Made by a program: the position numbers and the translations under genes. Positions 1 to 9,153 of a DNA stretch of 64,000 bases are shown here, piece after piece (positions within the stretch are counted from its first letter, which is position 1; each line of letters begins with the position of its first letter). The notes below the pieces were generated by a model, which was given only the letters and a program-made list of their open reading frames with translations, was not told the origin of the DNA and searched no databases. This DNA is from Paraglaciecola sp. L1A13. GTDB taxonomy: Bacteria; Pseudomonadota; Gammaproteobacteria; Enterobacterales; Alteromonadaceae. The stretch spans positions 1,054,001-1,118,000 of the forward strand of contig NZ_CP047024.1 in assembly GCF_009796745.1 (NCBI RefSeq), written 5' to 3'.

Positions 1-48
1 TCGTCGATACAACATGCTGGCGAAGCTAGGCAGGGAATCGAATTTTAA
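1..48 (+). other. Window edge: possible 3' end of an unidentified gene
   Basis: Frame 1 is open from the window edge to a TAA at 46-48 and would end a protein in HAGEARQGIEF. Nothing else supports a gene. Frame 2 of the same bases resembles an internal part of the neighbouring argE (positions 7-32 match 388-413 at 22 of 26 bases, in the same codon phase). The stretch could be the tail of an upstream gene or a relic. Too little is visible to decide. Confidence 0.2.
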
Positions 49-163
49 TGTAATAGAATTCATATGCGTAATTAAACCGAATTAAGATAATATGTATGAA
101 TAATTTTAGCTAAAAGTGTATTTGCTAAATAGTTAAACCATGTTGTCGCCGAGTATGCCATGT

Positions 164-202
164 GTTATATACTTATGCAAATAAAATGAATAATTATTTA
201 AA
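164..202 (+). promoter_or_regulatory. Probable ArgR operator (two ARG boxes) in front of argE
   Basis: Two 18-bp boxes lie 3 bp apart, at 164-181 and 185-202. The second reads AATGAATAATTATTTAAA and matches the consensus core TGAAT-WWWW-ATTCA at nine of ten fixed positions. The first matches about seven of ten. Paired ARG boxes 2-3 bp apart are the usual ArgR hexamer site in gammaproteobacteria. The second box runs up to the ribosome binding site of argE, so bound ArgR would block expression when arginine is plentiful. Identification is by eye. Confidence 0.6.
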
Positions 203-211
203 GGTTTGGTT

Positions 212-1357
212 ATGCCATCTTTGTCTTTTTTAGAACGTTATGCACATATCATTAAAACACCGTCTATCAGCGCGTTTAGCGCAGATTTAGACCAATCTAA
301 CCGGCCTATTATTGATTTACTCTCGGCCTGGTTTAGTGATTACGATTTCAACATAAGTATTCAAAAAGTGCCAAATACACGTGATAAATACAATATGCTG
401 GCGAAAATTGGCACTGGTGAGGGTGGGTTACTGTTATCCGGTCACTCAGACACTGTACCATTTGACGATAACAAATGGCAGTTTGACCCGTTTGTCGCAC
501 AGCAGGCTGACGGCAAGCTATATGGCTTAGGCACCTGTGACATGAAGGGGTTTTTTGCCTTTATTCTTGAAGCGATAAAGGATATTCCTCTTAAAAATTT
601 GAAAAAACCACTCTACATTTTAGCGACCGCCGATGAAGAAACATCTATGGCTGGTGCGCGTTTTTTTGTTGAGCAACAGTTAATCAAACCGGATATGGCG
701 ATTATCGGTGAGCCAACAGAGCTTAAACCGATATTCAAACACAAGGGCCATATGGGTCATAGTTTGAATATCGAAGGTAAAGCTGGGCACTCAAGCGATC
801 CTGCGAAGGGCGTTAATGCTATAGAAATTATGTACCAAGCCATCGGTAAATTAATTGCTTTAAAACAGCAGTTATCGGAAAAATACCGAGATGATGCGTT
901 TAGCGTGCCGGAAGTCACTATGAATCTTGGACATATTCACGGTGGGGACGGTGAAAATCGTATTTGCGGGCACTGTCAGCTGAATTTTGATTTACGTGCC
1001 ATTCCGTCCTTGAGTGATGAGCAGGCCATTGCAATGATTGATGAGGCTTTAGCTCCGCTTAAGCAAAAATACCCTCAGCGCATTACCCGTGAAGCAATGT
1101 ATGAGTCGGCACCTGCATTTGGATGTCGCAATGAACAAGGAATTTTAGAGCTGGCTAAAACATTAACTGGTTTCGATCCGGTTAGCGCTAATTATGCAAC
1201 AGAGGCGCCGTTTATCAATCTATTGGGCTGCGACACCATAGTGTTAGGTCCCGGTAGCATAGAGCAAGCCCATCAACCTGATGAGTTTATTTCTCTGCAT
1301 TATGTTGACCCTACCGTTAATTTACTGCGCAATTTTATTAAACAGGTTTGTTTTTAA
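212..1357 (+). CDS. argE: Acetylornithine deacetylase ArgE
   Basis: This M20-family metallopeptidase removes the acetyl group from N2-acetylornithine to give ornithine in arginine biosynthesis (cytoplasm, two metal ions). The 381 residues match the usual ArgE length. The metal/catalytic motif GHSDTVP has His78 and Asp80. The bridging Asp110 is in GTCDMKG and the catalytic Glu pair 142-143 is in ADEETS. ATG 212 is chosen because AAAGG lies 7 bases upstream; an in-frame TTG at 206 is less likely. The stop overlaps the start of the next gene (TAATG), so the two are probably translationally coupled. The ARG boxes upstream point to arginine repression. Confidence 0.95.
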   Translation: MPSLSFLERYAHIIKTPSISAFSADLDQSNRPIIDLLSAWFSDYDFNISIQKVPNTRDKYNMLAKIGTGEGGLLLSGHSDTVPFDDNKWQFDPFVAQQADGKLYGLGTCDMKGFFAFILEAIKDIPLKNLKKPLYILATADEETSMAGARFFVEQQLIKPDMAIIGEPTELKPIFKHKGHMGHSLNIEGKAGHSSDPAKGVNAIEIMYQAIGKLIALKQQLSEKYRDDAFSVPEVTMNLGHIHGGDGENRICGHCQLNFDLRAIPSLSDEQAIAMIDEALAPLKQKYPQRITREAMYESAPAFGCRNEQGILELAKTLTGFDPVSANYATEAPFINLLGCDTIVLGPGSIEQAHQPDEFISLHYVDPTVNLLRNFIKQVCF

Positions 1358-2577
1358 TGCGCATAGTGAGGCAAAGGTTTAAAACTCGACTGTTAGTAAT
1401 GTTGTGTGCCGCGCTAGCAAGTATCAGTTTGCTAAGTGGTTGTGCTAATAATGCTCAAGTATCGGCAAACGAGGTGACCTCATCTCAACTTAGCTCTTTT
1501 GATAAAACATCACCTACAGCGAAAGCGTCGCAACAATCAATAGCGACGTATCCTGCTATGCCAGAACCCGTTACTAACAACGCTGTAGTGAAAGTGGATA
1601 CCATCAAAGGCAGTTATTTACTGTCTTTTATGGGCTTAGGTGCAAAAAAATCCTACGACGCAGTACATAACAAAGTGTGGGCGCTGAATATTAATCCACG
1701 TGGTAAAGACAGCAAAAGATTGAATGCTAATGTCAGCCATTGGCAAGCGAAATCACCGGTGCCATCAAGTTTGTCTCAATCAGGTCGATTAGCCAGTGTC
1801 GCAGTCGGTGTTGATGGTATGGCTTATATATTTGGCGGCTATACGGTTGACCAGGCGCATAACGAAGTATCGAGCCCTGATAATTTTCGCTATGACGTTG
1901 TGACCGATACTTATTATCCCATCTCAGCGACTCCCGTGGCAGTTGACGATGCAATTGCACTGGTTTATCACCATCGGTATGTGTATTTAATTAGCGGTTG
2001 GCACAACGATGGTAATGTCAATTTAGTACAAATTTACGATGTGCAAACCGATAGCTGGCAACAAGGATCGCCTTTTTTAGGTCAGCCAGTATTTGGTCAT
2101 GCAGGTGCAATCGTTGCCGATAATATATTGCTTTGTGATGGGGTTAAAGTCGATGTTCATCCGGATAAACGTCGCACGTTTTCAGCACAACCAGCTTGTT
2201 ACCACGGCACGATTGATAAGGATGAAGTGCATAAAATCGATTGGCGTTCGGTGGCCCACCCAACTGGAGTGGCACGTTATCGCATGGCTGGAGTAGGCGA
2301 TAGCGCAACTAATTCTGCGATATTTGTGGGCGGTTCAGATAACCCCTACAACTATGATGGAATAGGTTATAACGGTAAGCCTGCAAAACCGAGTAAGCAA
2401 ATTTGGCGCTACGATTTCGCTCAAGATAAATGGCAAGTCACTGAAATGGACAATGCTACTATGGATCACAGGGGACTATTACCGATTGCAGAGGGAGACA
2501 AAAGACATTTTGTGACCCTCGGCGGAATGGTTGAAAATCAAAAAGTATCTAGTGCTGTAAACCGTTTTGTTTTATGA
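1357..2577 (+). CDS. Kelch-like beta-propeller lipoprotein
   Basis: The 406-residue product has a lipoprotein signal peptide: a basic start, a hydrophobic stretch and the lipobox LLSGC with Cys29. The rest shows repeated kelch/galactose-oxidase-like blades, seen as Gly-rich strands such as YIFGGY, YLISGW, FVGGSD and TLGGM, each followed by a Tyr-Asp and Trp pair (YDVQTDSW, YDFAQDKW). It is probably a membrane-anchored beta-propeller in the periplasm. Its ATG overlaps the argE stop by one base, which implies co-transcription with argE. Similar propellers act in sialate metabolism or as binding proteins, but no function is assigned here. Confidence 0.75.
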   Translation: MRIVRQRFKTRLLVMLCAALASISLLSGCANNAQVSANEVTSSQLSSFDKTSPTAKASQQSIATYPAMPEPVTNNAVVKVDTIKGSYLLSFMGLGAKKSYDAVHNKVWALNINPRGKDSKRLNANVSHWQAKSPVPSSLSQSGRLASVAVGVDGMAYIFGGYTVDQAHNEVSSPDNFRYDVVTDTYYPISATPVAVDDAIALVYHHRYVYLISGWHNDGNVNLVQIYDVQTDSWQQGSPFLGQPVFGHAGAIVADNILLCDGVKVDVHPDKRRTFSAQPACYHGTIDKDEVHKIDWRSVAHPTGVARYRMAGVGDSATNSAIFVGGSDNPYNYDGIGYNGKPAKPSKQIWRYDFAQDKWQVTEMDNATMDHRGLLPIAEGDKRHFVTLGGMVENQKVSSAVNRFVL

Positions 2578-2633
2578 GTTATATGGAAGCATTAATTGGT
2601 TTCAAAATTTTAGTTAGGTTATTGGGGTAAAAC

Positions 2634-3041
2634 ATGCAAAAGACGATTGCGCTAGTTGCGCATGATCACAAAAAGCCAGAATTGATCCGCTGGGCAATAG
2701 AACATAAAAAGGAACTTTCTAAACATAAGTTAGTGGCCACAGGGACCACGGGTGGTTTGGTACAAGAGGCGTTAGATTTACCGGTTACTCGCTATAAAAG
2801 CGGACCACTAGGTGGGGATCAACAAATTGGTGCATTGATTGCCGAAGGTAAATTGGATAGCTTGATATTCTTTTGGGATCCCCTTAATCCGGCACCTCAC
2901 GACCCCGACGTTAAGGCGTTATTACGCTTGTGTTCTGTGTGGAACTTGCCCGTAGCCTGCAATACCTCAACAGCGGATATGTTAATTACATCGCCACTGT
3001 TTATTGAAGGCTTGTACGAACGGGTAATGCCTGAGTATTAG
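2634..3041 (+). CDS. mgsA: Methylglyoxal synthase
   Basis: This enzyme converts dihydroxyacetone phosphate to methylglyoxal and phosphate, a cytoplasmic bypass of lower glycolysis used when sugar phosphates build up. The 135 residues cover the whole MgsA fold. Visible motifs are ALVAHDHKK at the start (His10), the phosphate-binding [18 protein letters not shown] with the catalytic Asp62, and [16 protein letters not shown] with His89. The last is nearly invariant in the family. It has its own spacing of 56 bp after the kelch lipoprotein and may be transcribed separately. Confidence 0.95.
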   Translation: MQKTIALVAHDHKKPELIRWAIEHKKELSKHKLVATGTTGGLVQEALDLPVTRYKSGPLGGDQQIGALIAEGKLDSLIFFWDPLNPAPHDPDVKALLRLCSVWNLPVACNTSTADMLITSPLFIEGLYERVMPEY

Positions 3042-3164
3042 GTCATGTTAAGGTCAATATATTACCTTAATCGAGAGCAATATCTTTATGGTTAGCTACA
3101 GGTTAGCTGCCGTCGCTTGCGCATGCCTTGGTAATAAAACTTAGGCGTCGTCTGCATGGTGACG

Positions 3165-3938
3165 CTATTTTCTAGACATTTGCTTTCTTGGTAATGATTG
3201 TATTTCAAGCATCTTTAGCTGTTGCTCAGGCGTTAACATATTCCAAAAATCATATTTGTTTTTAGCCTGACTAATTGCATTTTCAAGTTGAGAATTTTTT
3301 GCTTCCTGCGCCAATGCTAGCCAATCGCTTTTTACCAGTTCGTCACGTGATATTAGCGCTAGCATGCGTTCTTTAAACACAAGATGACTCGCTTTATTTT
3401 TTTCACGATTAGCTTTTTCTATTTCGTGTTGAGCGACCAATAGCGCTTCTTGTTGATCAGTAAGCGCCAGCGCTTCGAAACGACGGCCTCGATTATTTTT
3501 TCGCCCCACGGGCTTATCTGGTAGTATTTTTTCACTGAGTTTATTAATAAATGACTGTTTTTGAGTCGTATCTAAGGTTAACCAAAGTTGATGTTGAATT
3601 TTTAGATTTTGCCACATAAGTTCTGCGCGTAAGGGCAAGCTTTGCGCAATTAGGCTGCGAATATCGTTTTCATTCCACACGGTGCTTTGCTCTAAGATAC
3701 GCAGAGCTTCGCGATTTGTATGCATGTCTTGTTCAAGCGTGGCATTATCTGCGTGTTTCTGTTTAAGCAGTAATCTTAGGTCTTGGCGCTGAGAATCTGA
3801 CAGTTCCAGCTGTTTAAGTATATGGTACAAATATCCAGGTCCATTATGCTCCACAGGATGGGCCTTCGCTGGTGCTTGCGTTAAAAATATCGCCAATGAG
3901 ATAGCGATAGGGGAAAACAATAATTTCATCGTCCGCAT
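3165..3938 (-). CDS. CpxP/Spy-like periplasmic protein with four LTxxQ-type motifs
   Basis: The 257-residue product starts at the ATG whose complement is 3936-3938, because GAGGA lies 6-7 bases upstream and a clear signal peptide follows (cleavage near AKA-HP, residues 25-27). The mature part is Gln/Lys-rich and helical, with four LTxxQ-type motifs: LSDSQ near residue 46, LDTTQ, LTDQQ and LTPEQ. LTxxQ defines the CpxP/Spy/CnrX group of periplasmic chaperone-like sensors. It is transcribed divergently from the response regulator/kinase pair at 4116-6223, just as cpxP is beside cpxRA in enterobacteria. It is about 90 residues longer than E. coli CpxP, so it may be a two-unit version. It probably inhibits the kinase and is induced by it. 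Confidence 0.65.
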   Translation of the reverse strand: MRTMKLLFSPIAISLAIFLTQAPAKAHPVEHNGPGYLYHILKQLELSDSQRQDLRLLLKQKHADNATLEQDMHTNREALRILEQSTVWNENDIRSLIAQSLPLRAELMWQNLKIQHQLWLTLDTTQKQSFINKLSEKILPDKPVGRKNNRGRRFEALALTDQQEALLVAQHEIEKANREKNKASHLVFKERMLALISRDELVKSDWLALAQEAKNSQLENAISQAKNKYDFWNMLTPEQQLKMLEIQSLPRKQMSRK

Positions 3939-4115
3939 GAAATGTTCCTCGTAAGGGCTAGAATGCGATATAAGTTTATCAATCCTTGCGCAAAGAAACG
4001 CAAGCCCAGTGTAAAGATTACGTAAATCGTAAGCCACTGATGAGCGCTTCCGTTATTATTTTACGTATATAAATGCGATTTTTGATATGTCGCAGTGGCT
4101 GTAAGGAATATACAC

Positions 4116-4823
4116 ATGATAGAAAAGTCTCTGTTGTTGATTGATGATGACCAAGCGCTTACTGAGTTATTAAAAGAGTACTTAAGCGCCCAAGGTTATA
4201 AGGTTCAGGTAGCCAGTGACGGCGAAGCGGGCTTATTTGCCGCCAAATCGGGTCAGTATTTCGATTTGATTATATTAGATGTAATGCTACCTAAATTAGA
4301 TGGTTTTGAGGTGCTAAAGCGCTTGCGAGCGACGCATATTACACCTGTACTTATGTTAACAGCCAAAGGCGATGATTTTGATCGTATATTGGGTCTTGAA
4401 CTAGGAGCTGATGACTACCTTGCCAAACCGTTTAATCATAGAGAGCTGTCTGCACGAGTCAAAGCCATAGTGCGTCGGGTCGATATACAAGCTGGCCTGC
4501 AAGGCGAAAAGCAGAAACAAAATGTTATTGAAATTGGCGACGTGCAATTAAATGTTGCGGCACAAACTGTGGCTTGTAATGCCCAGAAAGTAGAGCTTAC
4601 AGGCACCGAGTTTGCGGTTCTTCGATTATTGATGAGTTGTAGCCCTGATCTTGTGCCTAAACAGGCGATTAGTGAACAAGTATTGGGACGAAAACTTGCT
4701 GCTTTTGATCGAAGTATCGATATGCATGTCAGTAACTTGCGCAAAAAATTAAACCAATTCAGTGAGCACGATAAAATTAAAACCCATAGGGGTGTCGGCT
4801 ATGTTTATTTAGGTGAAATATAA
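4116..4823 (+). CDS. cpxR: OmpR-family response regulator, CpxR-like
   Basis: The 235-residue protein has a receiver domain (residues 5-115) with the acidic pocket Asp10-12, phospho-acceptor Asp55 in LDVMLP, Thr82 and Lys104, then a winged-helix DNA-binding domain ending in THRGVGYVYL. ATG 4116 is chosen over an upstream GTG because TAAGGA lies 8 bases before it. The gene overlaps the kinase gene by one base (TAATG) and is divergent from the LTxxQ protein. That layout supports a Cpx envelope-stress role. The symbol rests on context and general similarity. Confidence 0.8.
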   Translation: MIEKSLLLIDDDQALTELLKEYLSAQGYKVQVASDGEAGLFAAKSGQYFDLIILDVMLPKLDGFEVLKRLRATHITPVLMLTAKGDDFDRILGLELGADDYLAKPFNHRELSARVKAIVRRVDIQAGLQGEKQKQNVIEIGDVQLNVAAQTVACNAQKVELTGTEFAVLRLLMSCSPDLVPKQAISEQVLGRKLAAFDRSIDMHVSNLRKKLNQFSEHDKIKTHRGVGYVYLGEI

Positions 4824-6223
4824 TGAACTGGCGGCATCTTAATCCGTTTCGTAGTTTGTATGGACGCATTTTTTTGTGGTTTTGGGGTACGACCATCGTA
4901 ATGATAGTCGGCGCTGTCTGGATAATGCAAAGTATTACACCTGAAGTTGAATATCTGCCCATGGATGAGAAGCAGCAGTTTATGCTTGAAAACAGCCGCA
5001 AGTCGTTACAACGTCAGTTTTCTCGCAATCGCGACGGCGAGCCTGTGCAAAATACCTTAGAGCGTTTTGGACAACGTGGAAAGATGACCGTTATTCTTCT
5101 TAACCCGCAAAATAAAGAAATTATATTAAGTGGCCCGATGCCACGCTTACACAATGAAAAACCTTTCTTAGATCTCATCGACTCGGCTAATCCTTTACGC
5201 ATCATTACCCCTATGGGGGATTTTAGTGGTCCTATGGCTATTAACTTAGTGGACACAGATTACTTGCTGTTTGTTGGGCGTGTTCGACCAATGGGATTCC
5301 CCGGAGAAATGCGTCGAAAACCCCCTTTGCTACTGATTAGTTTGGTGTTATTAATAAGTGCTTTTTTATGCTCTTTAATCGCTTGGTCGTTAGTTAAACC
5401 CATAAAGCAGCTGCAAGAAGCTACCAAGCGTATGGCCAGCGGCGAATTAACAAGTCGCGTAGGATCGGCTAGTTATCGTGGTGACGAAATTGGTCAATTA
5501 GGCCGAGATTTCAACCATATGGCGGAACAAATAGAAACGTTGCTAAATGGACAAAAACGACTGCTAGGGGATATTTCCCATGAGTTACGCTCGCCTTTGA
5601 CGCGAATGCAATTAGCGATTGGCATCGCTCAGCAACAAGACCCATCAGTTTCATCCGCAAGTAATGCACAAGCGCTGGCCAGAATTGAAAAAGAAGCCCA
5701 TCAAATGGAGCATATGGTCGCTCAGGTATTGATGTTGTCGAGATTGGATAGTAATGCGCGGACCTCACAGAAGCGGATCATTAATTTTGATGCTTTGTTA
5801 ACGGGGCTACTGGCCGATTGCGAATTTGAAGCTAAATCAATGGATAAGCAACTATCAGTAAACATTGAATGTGATGCCAACATTAGTGCTGATGAAGATT
5901 TGCTTGCCAGTGGTATTGAAAACGTACTGCGAAACGCATTGAAGTATGCCGAACGGCACGTGTCTTTTACCTTATGCATACAAGATAAGATGGCTGAGTT
6001 GGTTATCTGTGATGATGGGGTGGGCATACCTGAATCAGATCTGAGTCATATTTTCCAACCCTTTTACCGAGTTTCTAGCGCGCGCGAGCGAGATAGTGGG
6101 GGAATTGGACTTGGTTTAGCCATCGCCAGTCGAGCTGTTGCTGTGCATAACGGCAAAATTACAGCGCATAACCAAATCAAAGGTGGCTTGTGTGTTCACA
6201 TTCGCTTACCCATTATTGATTAA
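4823..6223 (+). CDS. cpxA: Sensor histidine kinase, CpxA-like
   Basis: The 466-residue inner-membrane kinase has a first membrane helix at about 15-37, a periplasmic sensor of about 130 residues, a second helix at about 168-190 and a HAMP linker. The dimerisation domain carries His253 in DISHELRSPLTRMQ. The ATP-binding domain has the N box ENVLRNALKYA, the G1 box DDGVGIP, the F box FQPFYR and the G2 box GGIGLGLAIA. It would phosphorylate the regulator encoded just upstream in response to envelope stress, with the divergent LTxxQ protein as a likely periplasmic modulator. Confidence 0.85.
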   Translation: MNWRHLNPFRSLYGRIFLWFWGTTIVMIVGAVWIMQSITPEVEYLPMDEKQQFMLENSRKSLQRQFSRNRDGEPVQNTLERFGQRGKMTVILLNPQNKEIILSGPMPRLHNEKPFLDLIDSANPLRIITPMGDFSGPMAINLVDTDYLLFVGRVRPMGFPGEMRRKPPLLLISLVLLISAFLCSLIAWSLVKPIKQLQEATKRMASGELTSRVGSASYRGDEIGQLGRDFNHMAEQIETLLNGQKRLLGDISHELRSPLTRMQLAIGIAQQQDPSVSSASNAQALARIEKEAHQMEHMVAQVLMLSRLDSNARTSQKRIINFDALLTGLLADCEFEAKSMDKQLSVNIECDANISADEDLLASGIENVLRNALKYAERHVSFTLCIQDKMAELVICDDGVGIPESDLSHIFQPFYRVSSARERDSGGIGLGLAIASRAVAVHNGKITAHNQIKGGLCVHIRLPIID

Positions 6224-6290
6224 TGCCTTTGTATTCAGCCATAATCTCCTCTGTTAAGCTAGCAGCCTAGTGAAACCATTGAGGCTAAAT

Positions 6291-7268
6291 ATGGCGGCTA
6301 ACTACCTAATAAGTAATGAAAAGCAACTTGAGTTAACGTACAACGATCAAATTAAACCATTGATGGCATCCGTGGTTCAGGGGCATTTTGTCGGTGTGTC
6401 GGGAATTTCGATTAGCTATGCATATTTATGCCATTCAGAGGCTAAAGGAGCGGTGGCAATTTCAACGGGCCGAATTGAATCTTGGGTTAAGTATCAAGAA
6501 GTCATGTTTGATTTGTACCAAAATGGCTATTCGGTGTTTATTCATGATCATCGGGGCCAGGGCTTATCGGGACGTATGACCCGCAATCCTCATATGGGTT
6601 TTGTACATGATTTTTCAGATTATGTAGCCGATTTTAAACAGTTTTATCAACAAATAATCCAACCGAATACTCACCATAAGCCGCAGTTGTTATGCCATTC
6701 AATGGGCTGTGCGATTGGGGCATTGTATATATTGGCGCACCCTGATGACTTTTCACAAGTTGTGTTTTGTGCACCTATGTTCGGTATCCGTCCCGCTTTG
6801 CCTGATTGGCTAGCAAAAATATTAATAGGTGCGAACTTGCTTATCAGTCGTGGTTTAGGCCACGATGCGAGTTACTTTTTAGGGCAAAAAGATTATCAGG
6901 AAACAGCGTTTTCTCTTAATGAACTTACCCACAGCGATACGCGCTATCGGTTGTTCAGAGATGAATATAACCTAAAGCCCGAAGTGCAACTTGGTGGTGT
7001 AACAGGACATTGGTTACGGGCTGCATTGATTGCTATGAACAGTATTGAAGAAAATGCAGCTCAGATTGCGCTACCTGTATGTGCAGTGCAAGCAGGCGAT
7101 GACACAGTCGTTGATAATAAACGACAAAGCCGAGTCTTAGACAGAATCCCGAACTGTAAGGTATTGAGGATAGCTGGGGCGAGGCATGAAGTCTTACTCG
7201 AACAAGACCAATATCGCCAGCCGTGTATGCAGCAGATACTCACATTTATGGATACACCGACAGTGTGA
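6291..7268 (+). CDS. Alpha/beta hydrolase, lysophospholipase (PldB)-like
   Basis: The 325-residue protein has the serine-hydrolase elbow CHSMGC with Ser137, the oxyanion-region motif HDHRGQGLSGR typical of monoacylglycerol lipases and lysophospholipase L2, a late Asp (AGDDTVVD) and a His (GARHEVL) completing the triad. ATG 6291 follows GAGG by 6 bases; the upstream in-frame GTG 6270 has no binding site. No signal peptide is seen, so it probably works in the cytoplasm or at the inner membrane on lysophospholipids or monoacylglycerols. The exact substrate is unknown. Confidence 0.75.
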   Translation: MAANYLISNEKQLELTYNDQIKPLMASVVQGHFVGVSGISISYAYLCHSEAKGAVAISTGRIESWVKYQEVMFDLYQNGYSVFIHDHRGQGLSGRMTRNPHMGFVHDFSDYVADFKQFYQQIIQPNTHHKPQLLCHSMGCAIGALYILAHPDDFSQVVFCAPMFGIRPALPDWLAKILIGANLLISRGLGHDASYFLGQKDYQETAFSLNELTHSDTRYRLFRDEYNLKPEVQLGGVTGHWLRAALIAMNSIEENAAQIALPVCAVQAGDDTVVDNKRQSRVLDRIPNCKVLRIAGARHEVLLEQDQYRQPCMQQILTFMDTPTV

Positions 7269-7336
7269 TAAAGCTTACCGACCCAAGCGCATATTTGTTA
7301 GAATCTCTTTAATTTAGAACTACTGCGACATTATAC

Positions 7337-7801
7337 ATGCTGGATATCGTTTTATATGAACCTGAAATTCCCCCCAATACAGGCAACATTATTCGTTTAT
7401 GCGCTAACACGGGGTTTGCGTTGCACTTAATAGAACCATTAGGATTTGAATGGGATGACAAGCGAGTTCGCAGAGCAGGGCTTGATTATCATGAATTTGC
7501 TAATGTGGTTCGCTATCCCAGTTTGCAGGCTTATTTAGATGCTAGGCAGCCTAAACGTGTGTTTGCTTGCACAACCAAGGGGACAACCTATTTCGCCAAA
7601 GCTGAATATAGGATCGGAGACGCCCTACTGTTTGGGCCCGAAACGCGTGGCTTACCGGATGACGTGATCCAGAATCTACCGCCTGAACAACGGGTACGTA
7701 TTCCTATGCTCGCAGACAGCCGCAGTATGAACTTATCAAACGCAGTATCTGTATTTGTATATGAGGCTTGGCGGCAGCTAGATTTCAGCGGCGCTGTATA
7801 G
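7337..7801 (+). CDS. trmL: tRNA (cytidine/uridine-34-2'-O)-methyltransferase TrmL
   Basis: This SPOUT-class methyltransferase modifies the wobble base of tRNA-Leu isoacceptors using S-adenosylmethionine. The 154 residues match TrmL and form the minimal knotted SPOUT domain. Motifs seen are [19 protein letters not shown] at the start, the SAM-loop FGPETRGLP and the knot segment [26 protein letters not shown]. It is convergent with the flavin reductase gene; a long perfect inverted repeat lies between them. Confidence 0.93.
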   Translation: MLDIVLYEPEIPPNTGNIIRLCANTGFALHLIEPLGFEWDDKRVRRAGLDYHEFANVVRYPSLQAYLDARQPKRVFACTTKGTTYFAKAEYRIGDALLFGPETRGLPDDVIQNLPPEQRVRIPMLADSRSMNLSNAVSVFVYEAWRQLDFSGAV

Positions 7802-7830
7802 CGCATCTGGGCCGTTAAAATTTAGCATCA

Positions 7831-7863
7831 AAGTTGTATTGCTGGTAAACAGCAATACAACTT
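7831..7863. terminator. Convergent hairpin between trmL and the flavin reductase gene
   Basis: A perfect 14-bp inverted repeat (AAGTTGTATTGCTG with its complement, loop GTAAA) sits between the two convergent stops. No long T-run follows on either side, so it may stall or process transcripts as much as end them. Confidence 0.6.
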
Positions 7864-7913
7864 GTGTTTGGTAGCTCGATGTCTATTGACGTTATTTAAC
7901 GTTCACTGAGCTA

Positions 7914-8627
7914 TTAAATAAACTCGAAGGCATCACCATAAAGGTTTTTAAGTATTAAACCTTGCTGGTGGAATTCCTCCCGCGCGATACCCGCCATTTC
8001 AAACCGTCCAGCAACATACACACGATAAGGCTCTAAGCTGACAAAGTCTTCTAAAACGGCCTTGTGAACCCAGCCCGTTTTCCCTGCCCATTGATGGCCA
8101 GGATGTTCAACAACTGGAATAAAGGTAAAGTGTTCATGTTGTTTTGCTAACGCAACTAACTCCTCATAGGCGTACATATCGGCAGTGGAGCGTGTGCCCC
8201 AATACAAGAATAAGGGATCTTTATGGCCTTCAGTATGCTGTGTTACCTCGAGTATTTTTTGCAATATGGCTTGGGTGTAAGAAAAACCAGTACCGCCCGC
8301 CAGTAAAATAGTTGGCATGCTAATGCTAGTTCGCACGTATGCGCTGCCTAAGCCGCCATTTACCGTTATTTCGCCATCTTGACGCATTCTATCAAGTACT
8401 TCGCCAGCGTAACTATTGCCAGGCTCAGCCCCGATATGTAGTTGAATTTTTTCATCTTTACGTGGTGCGTTAGCAATAGAAAATGGTCGTTGGTCATCCT
8501 CACCCATAACCACTTTTAAATATTGTCCAGCTTGGTGACTAAAGGCTTGTTGCGGGGTAAGCGTAACCAAGCTCACGACTGGATTAAGAGCAACGATTGA
8601 ATCAACCTTACAAAGGGTATGGTGCAT
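7914..8627 (-). CDS. fre: NAD(P)H-flavin reductase (Fre/LuxG type)
   Basis: The 237-residue protein belongs to the ferredoxin-NADP reductase superfamily. The flavin site RPFSIAN is at residues 47-53, the NAD(P)H site LLAGGTGFSYTQAIL at about 110, and the C-terminal part has VYVAGRFEMAG. Fre enzymes reduce free FMN/FAD or riboflavin and pass electrons to ferric iron, methionine synthase or ribonucleotide reductase. No ferredoxin domain is fused. A weak ribosome site precedes the ATG at 8627. Whether this is the housekeeping Fre or a LuxG-like paralogue cannot be told from sequence alone. Confidence 0.85.
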   Translation of the reverse strand: MHHTLCKVDSIVALNPVVSLVTLTPQQAFSHQAGQYLKVVMGEDDQRPFSIANAPRKDEKIQLHIGAEPGNSYAGEVLDRMRQDGEITVNGGLGSAYVRTSISMPTILLAGGTGFSYTQAILQKILEVTQHTEGHKDPLFLYWGTRSTADMYAYEELVALAKQHEHFTFIPVVEHPGHQWAGKTGWVHKAVLEDFVSLEPYRVYVAGRFEMAGIAREEFHQQGLILKNLYGDAFEFI

Positions 8628-9153
8628 AATAATGTTCTGCGCTTATATCAAATTGCGGAATTGAAGCCGCAAATAATTAGAATGTAAATGAAGTTTATTG
8701 TGAGCGTATCTATTTTCGCTTAATAAATCTTCTTAAGAATTGCAGAATAACGTGAGGTTCAAACTGCTAGCGTTCATTTATATTACTTAAATATACATTT
8801 AATCGACGATCGAATGAATAGAATAGTAAAATTCACAACGGCGTTACTTACCGAGTATAAACTGCTCGCTGCTAAGTTACGAGATGGATCGTTAGACCTT
8901 GTTATTTTTAGTTATTTTGTAATTGTGTCGATTCATCAGAGATGAAAGTTTTAGATTTTTAGGCTTGCTTTTATAAGCTGCTAATGGTTTATTGGCTTGG
9001 CAAGTTATGCAACGTTAATCGGTTCGCTCGACATACTTTTGAATCGCATAAGGTCAGGTCCGTTATCTACTTTGATGCGTATTATTTAGCTGGTAAAAGT
9101 AAGCTGAGCAAGCTTTATGTACAGTCTTTATAAACACTTATCGAGGATTGCCT
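8628..9153. other. Intergenic region, little supported
   Basis: About 525 bp of AT-rich sequence. It holds an inverted repeat TTGCGG...CCGCAA at 8653-8672, close to the fre start. It also holds a 43-codon open frame at 8814-8945 starting MNRIVKFTTALLTEYKLLAA with a hydrophobic end, which has no ribosome site and no recognised family. I see no tRNA, no terminator and no long repeat. Confidence 0.5.

Noticed and set aside
8814..8945. A 43-codon gene with a hydrophobic end in the gap after fre
   Set aside because: No ribosome site, no recognised family and ordinary AT-rich composition, so it is mentioned only in the gap description.
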